A stretch of 64,000 nucleotides of DNA from Streptomyces sp. HUAS ZL42 (GCF_040782645.1 NZ_CP160403.1:930001-994000); one strand, 5' to 3'. Shown: positions 17,013 to 26,665, counted from the stretch's first letter. Made by a program: numbers and translations. Notes: generated by a model not told the origin, from the letters alone.

Positions 17013-17984
17013 TCAGTCCTCGGCCACCCAGCCGGCCATGATGCCCATGACGCCGCCGTGCGAGTGCGCGCTCTCGTACCTGCTGGTGATCTGCAGGATG
17101 TCACCCCGCCTGATGGTGCCGAGCGGATCGCCGCTGCACGGGGGCATGTCCGAGATCTCCGTGTTGCCGTGGAGGTCGATGAATTCGGGACTTCCCCCCT
17201 CCTCCGCCACGACGGTGCACAGCACCTTTCCCGTGGTGAGGTTCTCCGTACGCACGAAGCGGCCCGCGTGGTGCAGGTGGCCGCGCATGTGGACGAGTCT
17301 TCCGGAGATGGTGGAGCGCCACCGCCTGACCCTTTCACTGACTCCGTCCGGAGCGTCGTACGCACTGCCGAGACAGCCGCCGGCGTCCATCCAGATCGGC
17401 GTCACGGGCTCGAGCCGCGACCCTTCGGCGGGCTCATGGGTGAAGGTGAAGGTGATGTAGACCGTCTTGGGTTGTGGCGCGTGGTTCATGAGGTCGTAGA
17501 GCATGTTCCACCGCTCCCCCCGGCGCACCTTGATGCCGTATCCCGAGGGCAGGACGCTCTCCACTCGCTCGTTCCCGGAGGCGAACATCCGCTGGGGGCC
17601 GCGGCAGACGACATCACTCCTCGCGTGGGTGCCCAGCACCGCGTGGTGGAGCATCGGGCCGGTGTTGACGTTGGCGTTCGACCCGTCCGCATAGACCAGG
17701 TTCGGCTCGAAGCCCGTGATGAAGCAGTCCTCGCACGGTTTCTCGATGTTGAACGCGAGGCGGTTGCCGGTCTCGCCGTGGTCGTGGCCGGACGCGGCGG
17801 GGAGGGTGAAGGGCCCGTAGCGGACGGTCGTTGTCGTCCGGGCATCGGCCATTCGGGTCACCGCAGGCGCGGACGGCGGCTCGGCGGCGGGAACCGGGGC
17901 GGCAGTTGTGACCATCAGTGCCGCACCGACCCCCAAAGCGGTCACGACCACAGGGGCCCTGAGGGGCAGACTCCGATAGGACAT
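17013..17984 (-). CDS. Secreted protein resembling type II copper ascorbate-dependent monooxygenases
   Basis: 323 residues from ATG 17984 (GGGAGAGAG just upstream), with a signal peptide (APVVVTALGVGAALMVTTAA, cleavage near VPAAEP). Potential metal ligands occur in order: His113-His114 (PMLHHAVLG), His168 (YDLMNHAPQ), His236-x-His238 (HMRGHLHHAG) and Met313 (HSHGGVMGIM). This copies the HH, H, HxH, M order of peptidylglycine and dopamine-beta monooxygenases with similar spacing. Six or more Cys residues could form disulfides. Overall similarity is otherwise low, so the fold call is an inference from ligand pattern. Coupled to a downstream membrane protein. Confidence 0.5.
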   Translation of the reverse strand: MSYRSLPLRAPVVVTALGVGAALMVTTAAPVPAAEPPSAPAVTRMADARTTTTVRYGPFTLPAASGHDHGETGNRLAFNIEKPCEDCFITGFEPNLVYADGSNANVNTGPMLHHAVLGTHARSDVVCRGPQRMFASGNERVESVLPSGYGIKVRRGERWNMLYDLMNHAPQPKTVYITFTFTHEPAEGSRLEPVTPIWMDAGGCLGSAYDAPDGVSERVRRWRSTISGRLVHMRGHLHHAGRFVRTENLTTGKVLCTVVAEEGGSPEFIDLHGNTEISDMPPCSGDPLGTIRRGDILQITSRYESAHSHGGVMGIMAGWVAED

Positions 17985-18269
17985 GTCTCTCTCCCGTTCG
18001 TCTGGCAGGAATTGGTTGCCGATCGAGAAAAAGGAACGATGCGAAAATCGGCGCAAGACCGAAAGGAAAGACATTCAGCAGCTTTGCTGCGACGCATCGG
18101 TAGAGTGGCGCGCGCCAATTGCGGAGTCAACGCACCTGGGATACAGGCAGATTGAGGAAATGCATTCGTGCTGCTCTGACCAGCGCCTTCCGCCGGATCC
18201 TGGAGCCGGTGACCAGGGCAGGACCGGTGACTTCACCGATTCGCAGCCGGTATCACCGCCGGTGCGGAA

Positions 18270-18878
18270 TCATTCGGCAGGCCCCAGCCCTGCGAACAGG
18301 ACACGCATCAGCGAGGTCCAGTCGCCGTGGTCCGGGCCTTCCGCCTTCACGGCGGCGAGCACGTCCACTCCCAGCGACACGCACAACACAAGGCGGGCGC
18401 AGGCCGCCGCATCGATCAGCGGCCCGAAGGAGCCGTCCTGCTGGGCGAGTTCCACCAGGTCTCTCAGCTTGGTCTCGACCCGGCCCAAGGCGGCGTGCAC
18501 CCTGCGGGCGACCTCGGCGTCCCGCCTCGCGGCCGTGAGGGCTTCGCTGACCAGGGGCGCCCACGTCTGCTGACGCGGATCGGAGAGATCCGTGACGATC
18601 AACGCGAGGACATCGGCGGGTTGAGCACCACTGCTCAGCGCCTGACCAAGTCGGTGCGAGGCGGCGGCAAGGCCGTGGTCGACCGCCTCGGCGAGCAGTT
18701 CGGCCTTGTTGCGGAAGTTGCCGTAAATCGCCCCGGTGGACAGGCCGGCTCGGCGGGCTATGTCCTGCACCCGTGTGCGGTCGTAACCCTGCTCACCGAA
18801 TTCCTGGACAGCGGCCTCGACCAAGCGTTCACGAATCACGGACCTGGACGGCCTCGCGAAGGAATCAGGCTCTGCCAC
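18270..18878 (-). CDS. TetR-family transcriptional repressor
   Basis: 202 residues. The N-terminal TetR helix-turn-helix is complete (RERLVEAAVQEFGEQGYDRT, VQDIARRAGLSTGAIYGNFR, NKAELLAEAV), followed by a helical ligand domain with TWAPLVSEALTAARRDAEVA. GTG 18878 follows a GGGGG stretch. It is divergent from the large LAL regulator, with a 15-bp palindrome in the 168-base intergenic region. It therefore probably represses itself and the LAL gene; the ligand is unknown. Confidence 0.88.
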   Translation of the reverse strand: MAEPDSFARPSRSVIRERLVEAAVQEFGEQGYDRTRVQDIARRAGLSTGAIYGNFRNKAELLAEAVDHGLAAASHRLGQALSSGAQPADVLALIVTDLSDPRQQTWAPLVSEALTAARRDAEVARRVHAALGRVETKLRDLVELAQQDGSFGPLIDAAACARLVLCVSLGVDVLAAVKAEGPDHGDWTSLMRVLFAGLGPAE

Positions 18879-18995
18879 GCCCCCAGCCTAGCCGCGTCGT
18901 GCGGACGCTCCGCCCGGTCCATGGCCATCGCTCGCCCCTGTTGCCCCGCACGACCACGGTGCGGGCTCGGCCGCCTCTCTTGCGCTTCCGCCCGC

Positions 18996-19010
18996 GAATA
19001 ATGACTATTC
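18996..19010. promoter_or_regulatory. Palindrome between TetR and LAL regulator
   Basis: GAATA (18996-19000), five bases, then TATTC (19006-19010). AT-rich against its surroundings and positioned to block the LAL promoter. A TetR operator is the natural guess. Confidence 0.4.
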
Positions 19011-19046
19011 TTGACTCAGGATCAGTCCATCCAGGAGGCGTACGTC

Positions 19047-21839
19047 ATGACGTACGGCACCGAGCACAGCATCATCGGCAGACAGGCCGAGCGCCGGCAG
19101 CTCGGAGCATGGATCGAGGCCTGCCGACGTGCGAGAAGGGGTGGCGCACTGCTGCTGACGGGGGATCAGGGAATCGGCAAGACGACGCTGATCCGGCAGG
19201 CGGCGCACCTCGCGCAGGGGTTCCACACCGTACGCGCCGACGGAGTGCGGGCGGAACAGGACCTGGGTTACGCGGCGATACAGCGACTGGTCCGCCCCTT
19301 GGCCGTCGGCGTACGGCGTCTCCCGCCCCACTTGGCCGAGGCGCTGGAGCGGATACATCTCGGTCTGCCGCCGCCCCACGACGGATCACTGATCGCCGTC
19401 GGGGTCCTGGCCCTTCTCTCCCGGAGCTCCGCCCGGCGCCCGGTGCTCATCAGCCTCGACGACCTGCAGTGGACCGACAGCGAGTCACGACACGTCCTGG
19501 GTCTTGTGGCCCGCAGGATCAGCACCGAACGGGTCCTGATCCTGGCTGCTGCGGACGGGGAGGCAGCCGAGCTGATGCCGGGTGTACCCGAACTCCGTCT
19601 CACGGGCCTGAGCGACCGCGACTGCCTGCGATTGATCGCGCGGCGCAACCTGTCGGCGGTGGCGCCTGCAGTGAGCGAGGTACTCGTCCACGCTGCCGAC
19701 GGCAATCCGCTGGTCCTTCTGGAGCTCCTGCGGACGCTCAGTCCCGGTCAGCTGGCGGAGCTGCCACGGCTGCCCGACCCACTCCCGCTGGGGCCGCGGC
19801 TCACCCGACTGAGGCTCGCGCCCTTGCGAGGGCTTTCCGACGACTGCCGCCGGCTGCTCATACTCCTGGCCACGGAACCGCGCCTGGATCCCCCCACGCT
19901 GTACCGGGTGGCCCAACTGGCGGCAATCGACCCCACGGCGTTGAAGAGCGCCGAGGCGGCGGGGCTGATCACCCTGTCGAGGACGACCGTAACCTTCTGC
20001 GACGCCGCCCTCGCCCGGGCCATCCGTCACAGCCCCGATCTGGCCGAACGGCACTGGGCGCACGAACTGCTGGCGCGTGCGTTCGCCGCCGACCACGACG
20101 ACCGTCGCGGCTGGCACGAGGCCGCCCTGTCGACGGAGGCAGACGCGGCTCTGGCCGACGAACTGGAGCGCCAGGCCGCCAGGGCGCGCCGGGACGGCGA
20201 GCCGTGCCACGCCGCCGTACTCATGGAACGTGCCGCGGAGCTGACCGTCGAGGACGCTCCGCGGGCCGGTCGCCTCGTCGCCGCCGCCAGCTGCAGCAGC
20301 ATGGCCGGGCGACTGCGGCACGCCGACCGGCTGCTGGAGCGAGCAGAGGTGCTCGGCGGCGCAGAACACCCATCCCTGCGAGGGGACATCGCCTTTCTGC
20401 AGGGCGTCCTCTCGCTTCGCCAGGGCACACCGGACGCCGCCTTCGACGCACTGCTGACCGCCGCGGACGTCCTGGCGGACGGCAACACCCGCCTTGCCGC
20501 CAAGGCACTGGCCGCGGCGGGAGAGGCCGGTCTCTCCACAGGAAACGAGGACTTACCGCAACAGGCGGCCGAGCGGGCGCAGGCGCTGCTCGGTGGCCCC
20601 GCAGTCCCGGACGAGCCCGACGCGCGGCTCGCCACGCACTGCCTCCTCGGAGTCGCCGAGTCGTTACGCGGGCTGCCGACCGCCGCTCCCCGGCTGCGCA
20701 GGAGCCTCGCAGAGGCCGCCCAGGCGACGGACCCCCTCCTGCTCACCTGGGCAGCCCACGGAGCCCTGTTCGTCGCCGACGACTCCCACGCCCGTGCGCT
20801 GGCGGCACGTGCGGTGGCGCTGGCCCGCAGGGCAGGTGACACCCCGACGGTCGCGCATGCCATGCAGTACCTCGCCTACACCGAGTGCTGGCTGAGCGGA
20901 CCGGAGTCTGCGCGGCGCGTCGCGACCGAGGCGCTGCGACTGGCCCGCGGGACGGGTCAGCTCACGTGCGTTCGCAACCTGATGGGGATCCTGATGCTCG
21001 CCGCGGGGCTCGCCGGTGACACCGAGACCTGCGAGGAGTACGCGGACCGGGTCGTCGACCAGGCGGGGGAGCACGGAAACGGGCTCGCCTGCGCTCTGGG
21101 TCTGTGGGGCCTGGCTCATGTGGATCTCGCCTCGGGACACTGGGAGGAGGCGACTGCGAAACTCCGCCGGCTGAGCCGTATGAAGCCGCGGCACCCCGGT
21201 GTCGCTCTCCAGGCGGCTCCCGCTTATGTGGAGGCCGCCGTCCGTGCCGGATTCCGCGTGCGGGCGGAGCGGACCACCGCGGCGTTCGCACGGTGGGCGG
21301 AAGGGGTCGGCCGCGGCTGGCCGATCGCACTGGTGGCCCAGTGCCGCGCGGTCCTGGCAGAGGAAGACCCCGAGGACTGCTTCCGGCTCGCTCTGCGCCT
21401 GCACGAGCCCCGTGACCGCCCCTTGGAGCAGGCGCGCACCGCCCTCCTCTACGGCGAGTACCTCAAGCACGAACGCCGGCGGGCGGAGTCCCGTGTCCAG
21501 TTCCGGGAGGCCGCGGAGATCTTCCGCAGGCACGGGGCCAGACTCTGGCTCGCGCGTGCCCGTGCCGAGCTGCGCGCCAGCGGTGACAGCGCGACTTCCC
21601 GGACCGGAGGCAGATCCCTGCCTGCCGATCCTGTGGGCACGGACGGCCTGACCGCCCGTCAGCTCGAGATCGTCCGGATGGTCGCGGCGGGCGCGACCAA
21701 CAAGGAAGTGGCAGCGCGGCTCTGCCTGAGCCCGCGCACCGTCGACTATCACCTTCGCCGTGTCTTCCAGCAGTTGCACATCACGTCGCGCGTCGAACTC
21801 ATCCGCAGGTTCGGCGGCGCGTCGGTCCGGGGTCGGTGA
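19047..21839 (+). CDS. LAL-type LuxR-family regulator (AAA ATPase plus C-terminal HTH)
   Basis: 930-residue large ATP-binding regulator. The N-terminal ATPase has Walker A GDQGIGKT (about 38-45) and Walker B VLISLDDLQW. A long helical TPR-like middle follows (repeated Ala/Leu/Arg-rich pairs). The last 65 residues are a LuxR helix-turn-helix (LTARQLEIVRMVAAGATNKE, LSPRTVDYHLRRVFQQLHI). ATG 19047 has AGGAGG 8 bases upstream; a TTG at 19011 is less likely. LAL proteins are usually pathway activators for secondary metabolism or sugar use. No obvious target gene adjoins it. Confidence 0.92.
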   Translation: MTYGTEHSIIGRQAERRQLGAWIEACRRARRGGALLLTGDQGIGKTTLIRQAAHLAQGFHTVRADGVRAEQDLGYAAIQRLVRPLAVGVRRLPPHLAEALERIHLGLPPPHDGSLIAVGVLALLSRSSARRPVLISLDDLQWTDSESRHVLGLVARRISTERVLILAAADGEAAELMPGVPELRLTGLSDRDCLRLIARRNLSAVAPAVSEVLVHAADGNPLVLLELLRTLSPGQLAELPRLPDPLPLGPRLTRLRLAPLRGLSDDCRRLLILLATEPRLDPPTLYRVAQLAAIDPTALKSAEAAGLITLSRTTVTFCDAALARAIRHSPDLAERHWAHELLARAFAADHDDRRGWHEAALSTEADAALADELERQAARARRDGEPCHAAVLMERAAELTVEDAPRAGRLVAAASCSSMAGRLRHADRLLERAEVLGGAEHPSLRGDIAFLQGVLSLRQGTPDAAFDALLTAADVLADGNTRLAAKALAAAGEAGLSTGNEDLPQQAAERAQALLGGPAVPDEPDARLATHCLLGVAESLRGLPTAAPRLRRSLAEAAQATDPLLLTWAAHGALFVADDSHARALAARAVALARRAGDTPTVAHAMQYLAYTECWLSGPESARRVATEALRLARGTGQLTCVRNLMGILMLAAGLAGDTETCEEYADRVVDQAGEHGNGLACALGLWGLAHVDLASGHWEEATAKLRRLSRMKPRHPGVALQAAPAYVEAAVRAGFRVRAERTTAAFARWAEGVGRGWPIALVAQCRAVLAEEDPEDCFRLALRLHEPRDRPLEQARTALLYGEYLKHERRRAESRVQFREAAEIFRRHGARLWLARARAELRASGDSATSRTGGRSLPADPVGTDGLTARQLEIVRMVAAGATNKEVAARLCLSPRTVDYHLRRVFQQLHITSRVELIRRFGGASVRGR

Positions 21840-21913
21840 CGCACCATGGCCGTGTCCTGCCGTTCCTGGCAGTCACGCCGAACTCGTCATGCCGACGGCC
21901 GCCTCGGTGGTCG

Positions 21914-22228
21914 TCACACCGCGTCCGACCACTCCCGGATGAGCCGCACGGTGCGCTCGGGTCGTTCCTCGTGCAAGTAGCGCCCGACGCCCGGCCAGTG
22001 CTCCACCCGCGAGCCGGTCACGTGCAGAGTCGAATTCTCCCAGTCCGCAGCCTCGGCCGACGTCCACACCGTCAGTGCCGGGCGGGTACGGCGGCGCAGG
22101 TACGCCAGCCCGCACACCGCGCATTTGCCAAGGCGGCCGAGCAATGGGACCTCGACCGAGTACTGCGGGACTTCGTCGACGCCGCCCGGCGCTGCCTGGT
22201 CCGCAGGGCTCGACGGCATCGAGCTCAT
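21914..22228 (-). pseudogene. C-terminal scrap of an alpha/beta hydrolase
   Basis: Only the last 45 or so residues (to about 22060) are recognisable: HVTGSRVEHWPGVGRYLHEE then RPERTVRLIREWSDAV, the helix and catalytic-His region that ends dehalogenase/epoxide-hydrolase-like enzymes, with His replaced by Arg at the usual GHYLHEE position (GRYLHEE). Everything upstream is unrelated sequence overlapping an opposite-strand fragment. Non-functional. Confidence 0.55.
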
Positions 22229-22391
22229 GGCCTACGGGCGCTTCCTGGACTCGTTCTGGACGCCTTTCTGGAACCACCGTGACGACGAGTACGGAGGCTC
22301 CCACGAAAACCGGATGCGGTTCCCGCTCCAGGTCATTCGAGCCGTCCGCGAAGCGGTCGGTCCGGAGTTCGTCATCGGCGCGCGCAAGTGA
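22130..22391 (+). pseudogene. Internal fragment of an old-yellow-enzyme-family oxidoreductase
   Basis: Two frames together give AAEQWDLDRVLRDFVDAARR then GLDGIELMAYGRFLDSFW and DDEYGGSHENRMRFPLQVI, ending REAVGPEFVIGARK. This is the central barrel of NADH:flavin oxidoreductases (2,4-dienoyl-CoA reductase type), including the conserved DEYGGS and ENRxRF motifs. A one-base shift occurs near 22195-22210. About 85 of some 400-650 residues remain. At 22391 the homology stops abruptly against the tail of the LuxR/AfsR-type fragment on the other strand, marking a deletion junction. Confidence 0.7.
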
Positions 22392-22947
22392 CCTCGAACT
22401 CCGGGCGGCCGGCCGCGACCTGGTCGCGCCGCGGCTCCACGGCGTCGTCCGGCACGGACAGCGGGGGGACGGAGAAGACGTGTTCGCCGGAGATGCCGAG
22501 CGTGTGGCGGCTGGTCGCGAGGATACGCAGGTCGCGAGCAGCGGAGAGAAGGCTGTCCGCGAGTTCGGCGCAGGCGTCGACGAGGTGCTCGCAGTTGTCG
22601 AGAACGATCAGGCACTGGCGCTCGGCCAGATGGTCCGCGAGTTGCTCCAGGAGGGGGTGGGAGGACAGGTCGGGGATGCCGAGGGCGGAGGCGGTGACAC
22701 CCGCCACGGCCGCCGGATCCTGCACCGGTGCCAGGTCCACCAGCCACACCCCGCCGGCGAAGCCCTTGCGGGAGGCGGCGGCCGCCTCGAGCGCCAGCCG
22801 AGTCTTGCCCACCCCGCCCACACCGGTGAGCGTCAGCAGCCGAGCGGTACCGAGGCGGCGGCGGACCTCCGCCATCTCCCGCCGCCTGCCCACGAACGTG
22901 GTGAAGGCCGCCGGGAGATTTCCTCCTCGTCCGGTCGAGCTGCTCAC
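22372..22947 (-). pseudogene. Truncated LuxR/AfsR-type ATPase regulator
   Basis: From GTG 22947 the product starts like an intact gene (VSSSTGRGGNLPAAFTTFVG), then has an NB-ARC-type ATPase: Walker A GVGGVGKT, Walker B LIVLDNCEHL and sensor LATSRHTLGI. It breaks off after PLSVPDDAVE (about residue 170 of an expected 700 or more), losing its TPR region and DNA-binding domain. Without these it is unlikely to regulate anything. Confidence 0.7.
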
Positions 22948-23010
22948 CCGTGAAACACTAAGGAAACCTGTCAATCGACGGCAAGCCCTGGGCGCCCGAT
23001 CGGCATGGAT

Positions 23011-23313
23011 TCAGTGGTCCGTCCGAGCCGCTTCCCTCCGCCCCAGGTCAGTGCGATTGCGAGGGCTTCGCAGCGCGCTGGGATTGTCGTATCCGTGCGC
23101 AGCAAGGTAAGCGGCCGCGTCTTCGTTCTCGGCGAGCCACGCCTCGCAGACCCGGTAGGGCTGGACGGCGTCCTTGGTCTGAAGGTCGGCGACGGCGACG
23201 ATGTCACGGGTGCATGCGTCGCGTCCGTGCGGTGTACAGATCCAGTCCTCGGTCTGTCCTACAGCCGAGTCCAGGCGGACCAGAGCGGTGATTGGCGACT
23301 TCATGTGGGCCAT
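23011..23313 (-). CDS. Small hypothetical protein
   Basis: 100 residues, mixed composition, no signal or membrane helix. The central part (TEDWICTPHGRDACTRDIVA, VQPYRVCEAWLAENEDAAAY) has three Cys and could be a small folded domain. It begins 13 bases inside the end of the lipoprotein gene (overlap 23301-23313), which argues for translational coupling and a real gene. ATG 23304 is an alternative start. No family recognised. Confidence 0.5.
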   Translation of the reverse strand: MAHMKSPITALVRLDSAVGQTEDWICTPHGRDACTRDIVAVADLQTKDAVQPYRVCEAWLAENEDAAAYLAAHGYDNPSALRSPRNRTDLGRREAARTDH

Positions 23314-23912
23314 GGCGCAAAACTAGCGCGCTCAGTCGGCCTCCGCGCAGGAACGCTTGACGAAACATCAGCTCCGCAACCCGCAATGTCGTCCACGCAG
23401 TCCTGAACGTCCTCGGGAGCGACGGTGTTGAGTCGCCAGGCGACGAGGCCGTCGATGTCCCGGTTCGACGGTGCGATCCTGGCGGTGAAAGGGGCACCCG
23501 CGGGAATGTTGAACTGGTCCGCCTCTCGGTCGCCGCACTCCATCTCCCATTCGTTCTGCGCCTCGCCCCGGACCAGGGTCAGGGTGAGCGTGTGCGGCGC
23601 GGGGGTCTGGCAGGCGATGTCGAACGTATAGGGCCTGTCGCCCTTTGCCGTGATGGTCTTGTCCAGCCCTTGCGCCAGGGCTGCCGTGCCCGAGTCCTCG
23701 CGGGAGCCTCCCTCGGCTTCAACGGCGTTCAAGGCGCGCGTGGCGCGCTTTATCGCCGCTTCCTGGTCCTCCTTCCCCTCCCAGGTAGGGGTCCGCGATA
23801 TGGACGGGGTGTCCCCGCTCTTCGGCTCTTTCGGCTCCTGCGTCTGCGCCGTGCAGCCGCCGGTCAGGGCCACGAGGATGAGACCGAGGACGAGAGTGTG
23901 GCGTTCGCGCAT
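23301..23912 (-). CDS. Hypothetical lipoprotein
   Basis: 203 residues. ATG 23912 (GGAG 5 bases upstream) gives a lipoprotein signal with lipobox LTGGC at about residues 16-20. A Pro/Ser/Thr linker follows, then a domain with repeated beta-type segments (YTFDIACQTPAPHTLTLTLV, QFNIPAGAPFTARIAPSNRD) and Cys pairs likely to form disulfides. This type of short surface lipoprotein is frequent in streptomycetes and has no known role. The last 20 residues (SSVPARRPTERASFAPWPT) are of poor quality and may reflect a late frameshift. Confidence 0.65.
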   Translation of the reverse strand: MRERHTLVLGLILVALTGGCTAQTQEPKEPKSGDTPSISRTPTWEGKEDQEAAIKRATRALNAVEAEGGSREDSGTAALAQGLDKTITAKGDRPYTFDIACQTPAPHTLTLTLVRGEAQNEWEMECGDREADQFNIPAGAPFTARIAPSNRDIDGLVAWRLNTVAPEDVQDCVDDIAGCGADVSSSVPARRPTERASFAPWPT

Positions 23913-24254
23913 GGGGCTCCGGTCGAGTGTGGGGACGCGGCGCGGTCTCCGGAGTGGGGGCGCCACGCGCCGAGGAGTGCAATCGAGTGTCGCGGCGGTG
24001 CAGTTCGCTGCCGCCACGCCTGAGGCGGCGGACCACGGCACGTGGAAACGCCTGAGCTCTTCACCTCCTTGGGTCCACGATACGACCGGCGCTCCTTCAC
24101 GCGATCACCACATCTATACTCCGAGCGTGTTGCCGAGGACGGGTGGCGCGAAGGTCTGCGCCAGACACGACCGTTCCTGTAGATCACCGGCGCTCATCCC
24201 GTCGTCGGCACGTGGAGCCCGCGGCAGTCCCGTCGAACCAGCAAGGAGCACGCG

Positions 24255-26609
24255 GTGAGTCTGCCGTCGCGCATCGGTCCCTACACTCCCCTGCGCGCCA
24301 TCGGTGAAGGGGGTATGGGCACGCTCCACTTCGCCTACCACCCCGGCACCGGCGAACCGACGGCAGTGAAGACGATCAGGCCGGAGTTCGCCTCCGACGC
24401 CCACCATCGTGCCCGGTTCACCCGCGAAGTCGCCCTCCTGCGCAAGGTGTCGGGCCCGTACCTGGTCCGGCTGATCGACGCCGACCCGGACGCGTATCTT
24501 CCCTGGCTGGCGATGCCCTACGTACCCGGCAACACACTGCAACGGCAGGTCCAGGTCCATGGCCCGCTGCGCGGCAACAACCTGCTCACCTTCGCCGCCG
24601 CCGTCGCGCACGCCCTCGCCTGCATACACGCGGCGGGCGTGGCTCACCGTGATCTCAAACCGCAGAACGTCATCCTCGCCGCCGACGGTCCACGCATCGT
24701 CGATTTCGGTATCGCCCACCATCCCGACGCCACCGCCATCACCAGGCTCCGGCAGCCCGGCACCGAGGGATGGATGGCACCCGAGCAGCTTCTCCACGGC
24801 AGCAGCGGTCCCGAGTGCGACATCTTCACCTGGGGCATCCTGGTGGCCTACGCGGCTGCGGGCACCCATCCGTACGGGCCCTCCATGGGGCGTGACAGCC
24901 GCATCCTGCACGGCCGGCCGGACCTGTCGTCCCTGCCCGAGCCGCTGCGCGAGCCGGTGACCGCCGCCTTGAACCACACCGCCGAACTGCGCCCCTCGGC
25001 CGCGCAGCTCGCCGAGCAGGTCGCTCAACTGCTGGGAGAGAAGAGCACGGTGGCATTCCCGACGGTCTCCTACACCCGACCGTACGGGGACCCCGACGAA
25101 TGGCCCACAGTGAACCTTCAGGACTCCGAGTGGGACGTTCCGAGCGCCGACACCGACCTGACTGAGATCGTTCCCTTCGTTGCGTCCGGAAACTGGCGGA
25201 GCGGCCAGTCGGCTCACCAAGCGCTGGAGGAGGGAGAAGCCGCGCTGGCGTCGCTCGACACGGCGATCACCGGGTCCCGGGCAGCCGGCCCCGAACGGCA
25301 GCAGGCACGCGCAGCCTTGGACAGGGCCCGCACCGAACTGGACGACCTACGGGCCGAGTTCAACCGCGGCGGCTGGCTCGATCACGGTGACCTGACACGA
25401 ACGATCGATGAAGCCACGGAAAAGGTCAACGACGTCGTCAGGGACCCGGCTCAGCCGTCGGTCTCCGACGCCGACCGACCTCGACCGGAGTCCGCAGCCG
25501 ACCCCGGCCCACTTCGGCCTCGGCCCGCGACCGCCCGACCGCGCCCACGCCCGCGCAAAGGCAGGATCCTGATGGGGGCGCTGCTCGGAGGATTGGTGAC
25601 AACGTGTGCGGTTGCCCTTGCCGCCAACGACCATGACAAGTCGACCGCAAAACCCCCCACTTCCTCACCGGCCGCCACTCGGGCAGCCGACCAACCGGCC
25701 GCCGCCGGTTCACCGCCCACGAGCGCGAGCGCAGGCCCGTCGCTGAGCCCCACCGTCACGCCCACCTCAACACCGTCGATCACCACCCTCTTCGGCGGGC
25801 TGCAGGTCACCATGCCCGCTTCCTGGGACGCCACCCAAGTGCCCCAGGACAGCCTCAACTTCGACGACGGCATGGACAGCAGATACGCGATGGACCTCTC
25901 GCCGGTCGACTCGGCGGACAACGCCGGGCTCGCCATCGAATGGGCGCCGGGGATGAACTCCATCAAAGGCGGCGCCAACGGCACGGAGAACTCCGACTTC
26001 GGCATGTTCGCCAAGCGCTTCTCCACCGGAGGAGCCGACCCCGCCGCCGGCGGCACAGCCGTGATCGACATGGATGTGCGCGAGCAGACCGTCACAAGGG
26101 TCGAACCCGTCAAGGTCATGACGATCGCAGGCACACAGGCGCAGTCGTGGACCGTGCACACGGATGTCCTGCCCGACTACAACCGCACCCGCACCGCCGT
26201 GCACAGGGTCTGGTTCCTGTCCCGCCCCCATTACGTGCTCTACACCTACGGCACACTGACCGAAGCGCAGAACGCCCAGGTCGACGACGTCATCGCTTCC
26301 CTGCGTATCACCCCGGTCGACATGCCCCTGGACTGCGCCGACGCCATCCTCTACCTGGACGCCGCGGCACGCGGCTCCACTCCGGACGGAGAAGACCCCT
26401 CCCAGAGTTGCCTCGACCTCACCGTGAACGCGACCGAGGGCAGCGACCAGTCCGCCGCACTGGATCCGGGAACCATGCGAACCAGCACGGAGGCCGAGTG
26501 CCTGGCAATCGTCAACGAGTACAACCCCACATACCTCCTGAACGGTGGCGCCCTCGAATACGCCACCGCCCGCCGCCGATGCGATGTGCCTCGCCACGCC
26601 TCACCATGA
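24255..26609 (+). CDS. Membrane-anchored Ser/Thr protein kinase
   Basis: 784 residues. Kinase domain at about 8-265: Gly loop GEGGMG (17-22), Lys39, catalytic HRDLKPQN (131-138), DFG (150-152) and APE (175-177), all intact, so active. A coiled helical stretch follows (about 320-390), then a Pro/Arg-rich segment and one transmembrane helix near 437-455 (ILMGALLGGLVTTCAVALAA). The extracellular Thr/Pro linker leads to a C-terminal sensor domain of some 270 residues with no PASTA repeats. GTG 24255 has AAGGAG 7 bases upstream; a good -10 box, TATACT, lies at 24115-24120. It probably senses an envelope signal. Confidence 0.9.
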   Translation: MSLPSRIGPYTPLRAIGEGGMGTLHFAYHPGTGEPTAVKTIRPEFASDAHHRARFTREVALLRKVSGPYLVRLIDADPDAYLPWLAMPYVPGNTLQRQVQVHGPLRGNNLLTFAAAVAHALACIHAAGVAHRDLKPQNVILAADGPRIVDFGIAHHPDATAITRLRQPGTEGWMAPEQLLHGSSGPECDIFTWGILVAYAAAGTHPYGPSMGRDSRILHGRPDLSSLPEPLREPVTAALNHTAELRPSAAQLAEQVAQLLGEKSTVAFPTVSYTRPYGDPDEWPTVNLQDSEWDVPSADTDLTEIVPFVASGNWRSGQSAHQALEEGEAALASLDTAITGSRAAGPERQQARAALDRARTELDDLRAEFNRGGWLDHGDLTRTIDEATEKVNDVVRDPAQPSVSDADRPRPESAADPGPLRPRPATARPRPRPRKGRILMGALLGGLVTTCAVALAANDHDKSTAKPPTSSPAATRAADQPAAAGSPPTSASAGPSLSPTVTPTSTPSITTLFGGLQVTMPASWDATQVPQDSLNFDDGMDSRYAMDLSPVDSADNAGLAIEWAPGMNSIKGGANGTENSDFGMFAKRFSTGGADPAAGGTAVIDMDVREQTVTRVEPVKVMTIAGTQAQSWTVHTDVLPDYNRTRTAVHRVWFLSRPHYVLYTYGTLTEAQNAQVDDVIASLRITPVDMPLDCADAILYLDAAARGSTPDGEDPSQSCLDLTVNATEGSDQSAALDPGTMRTSTEAECLAIVNEYNPTYLLNGGALEYATARRRCDVPRHASP

Positions 26610-26665
26610 CGCGCGGCGACCGACGCGGGTACGGATGATGCGGACGGGGCGAGGAGGACCCCGCG

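Noticed and set aside
19011..19046. TTG start for the LAL regulator adding 12 residues
   Set aside because: The ATG at 19047 has AGGAGG at correct spacing, and the TTG lies next to the presumed operator.
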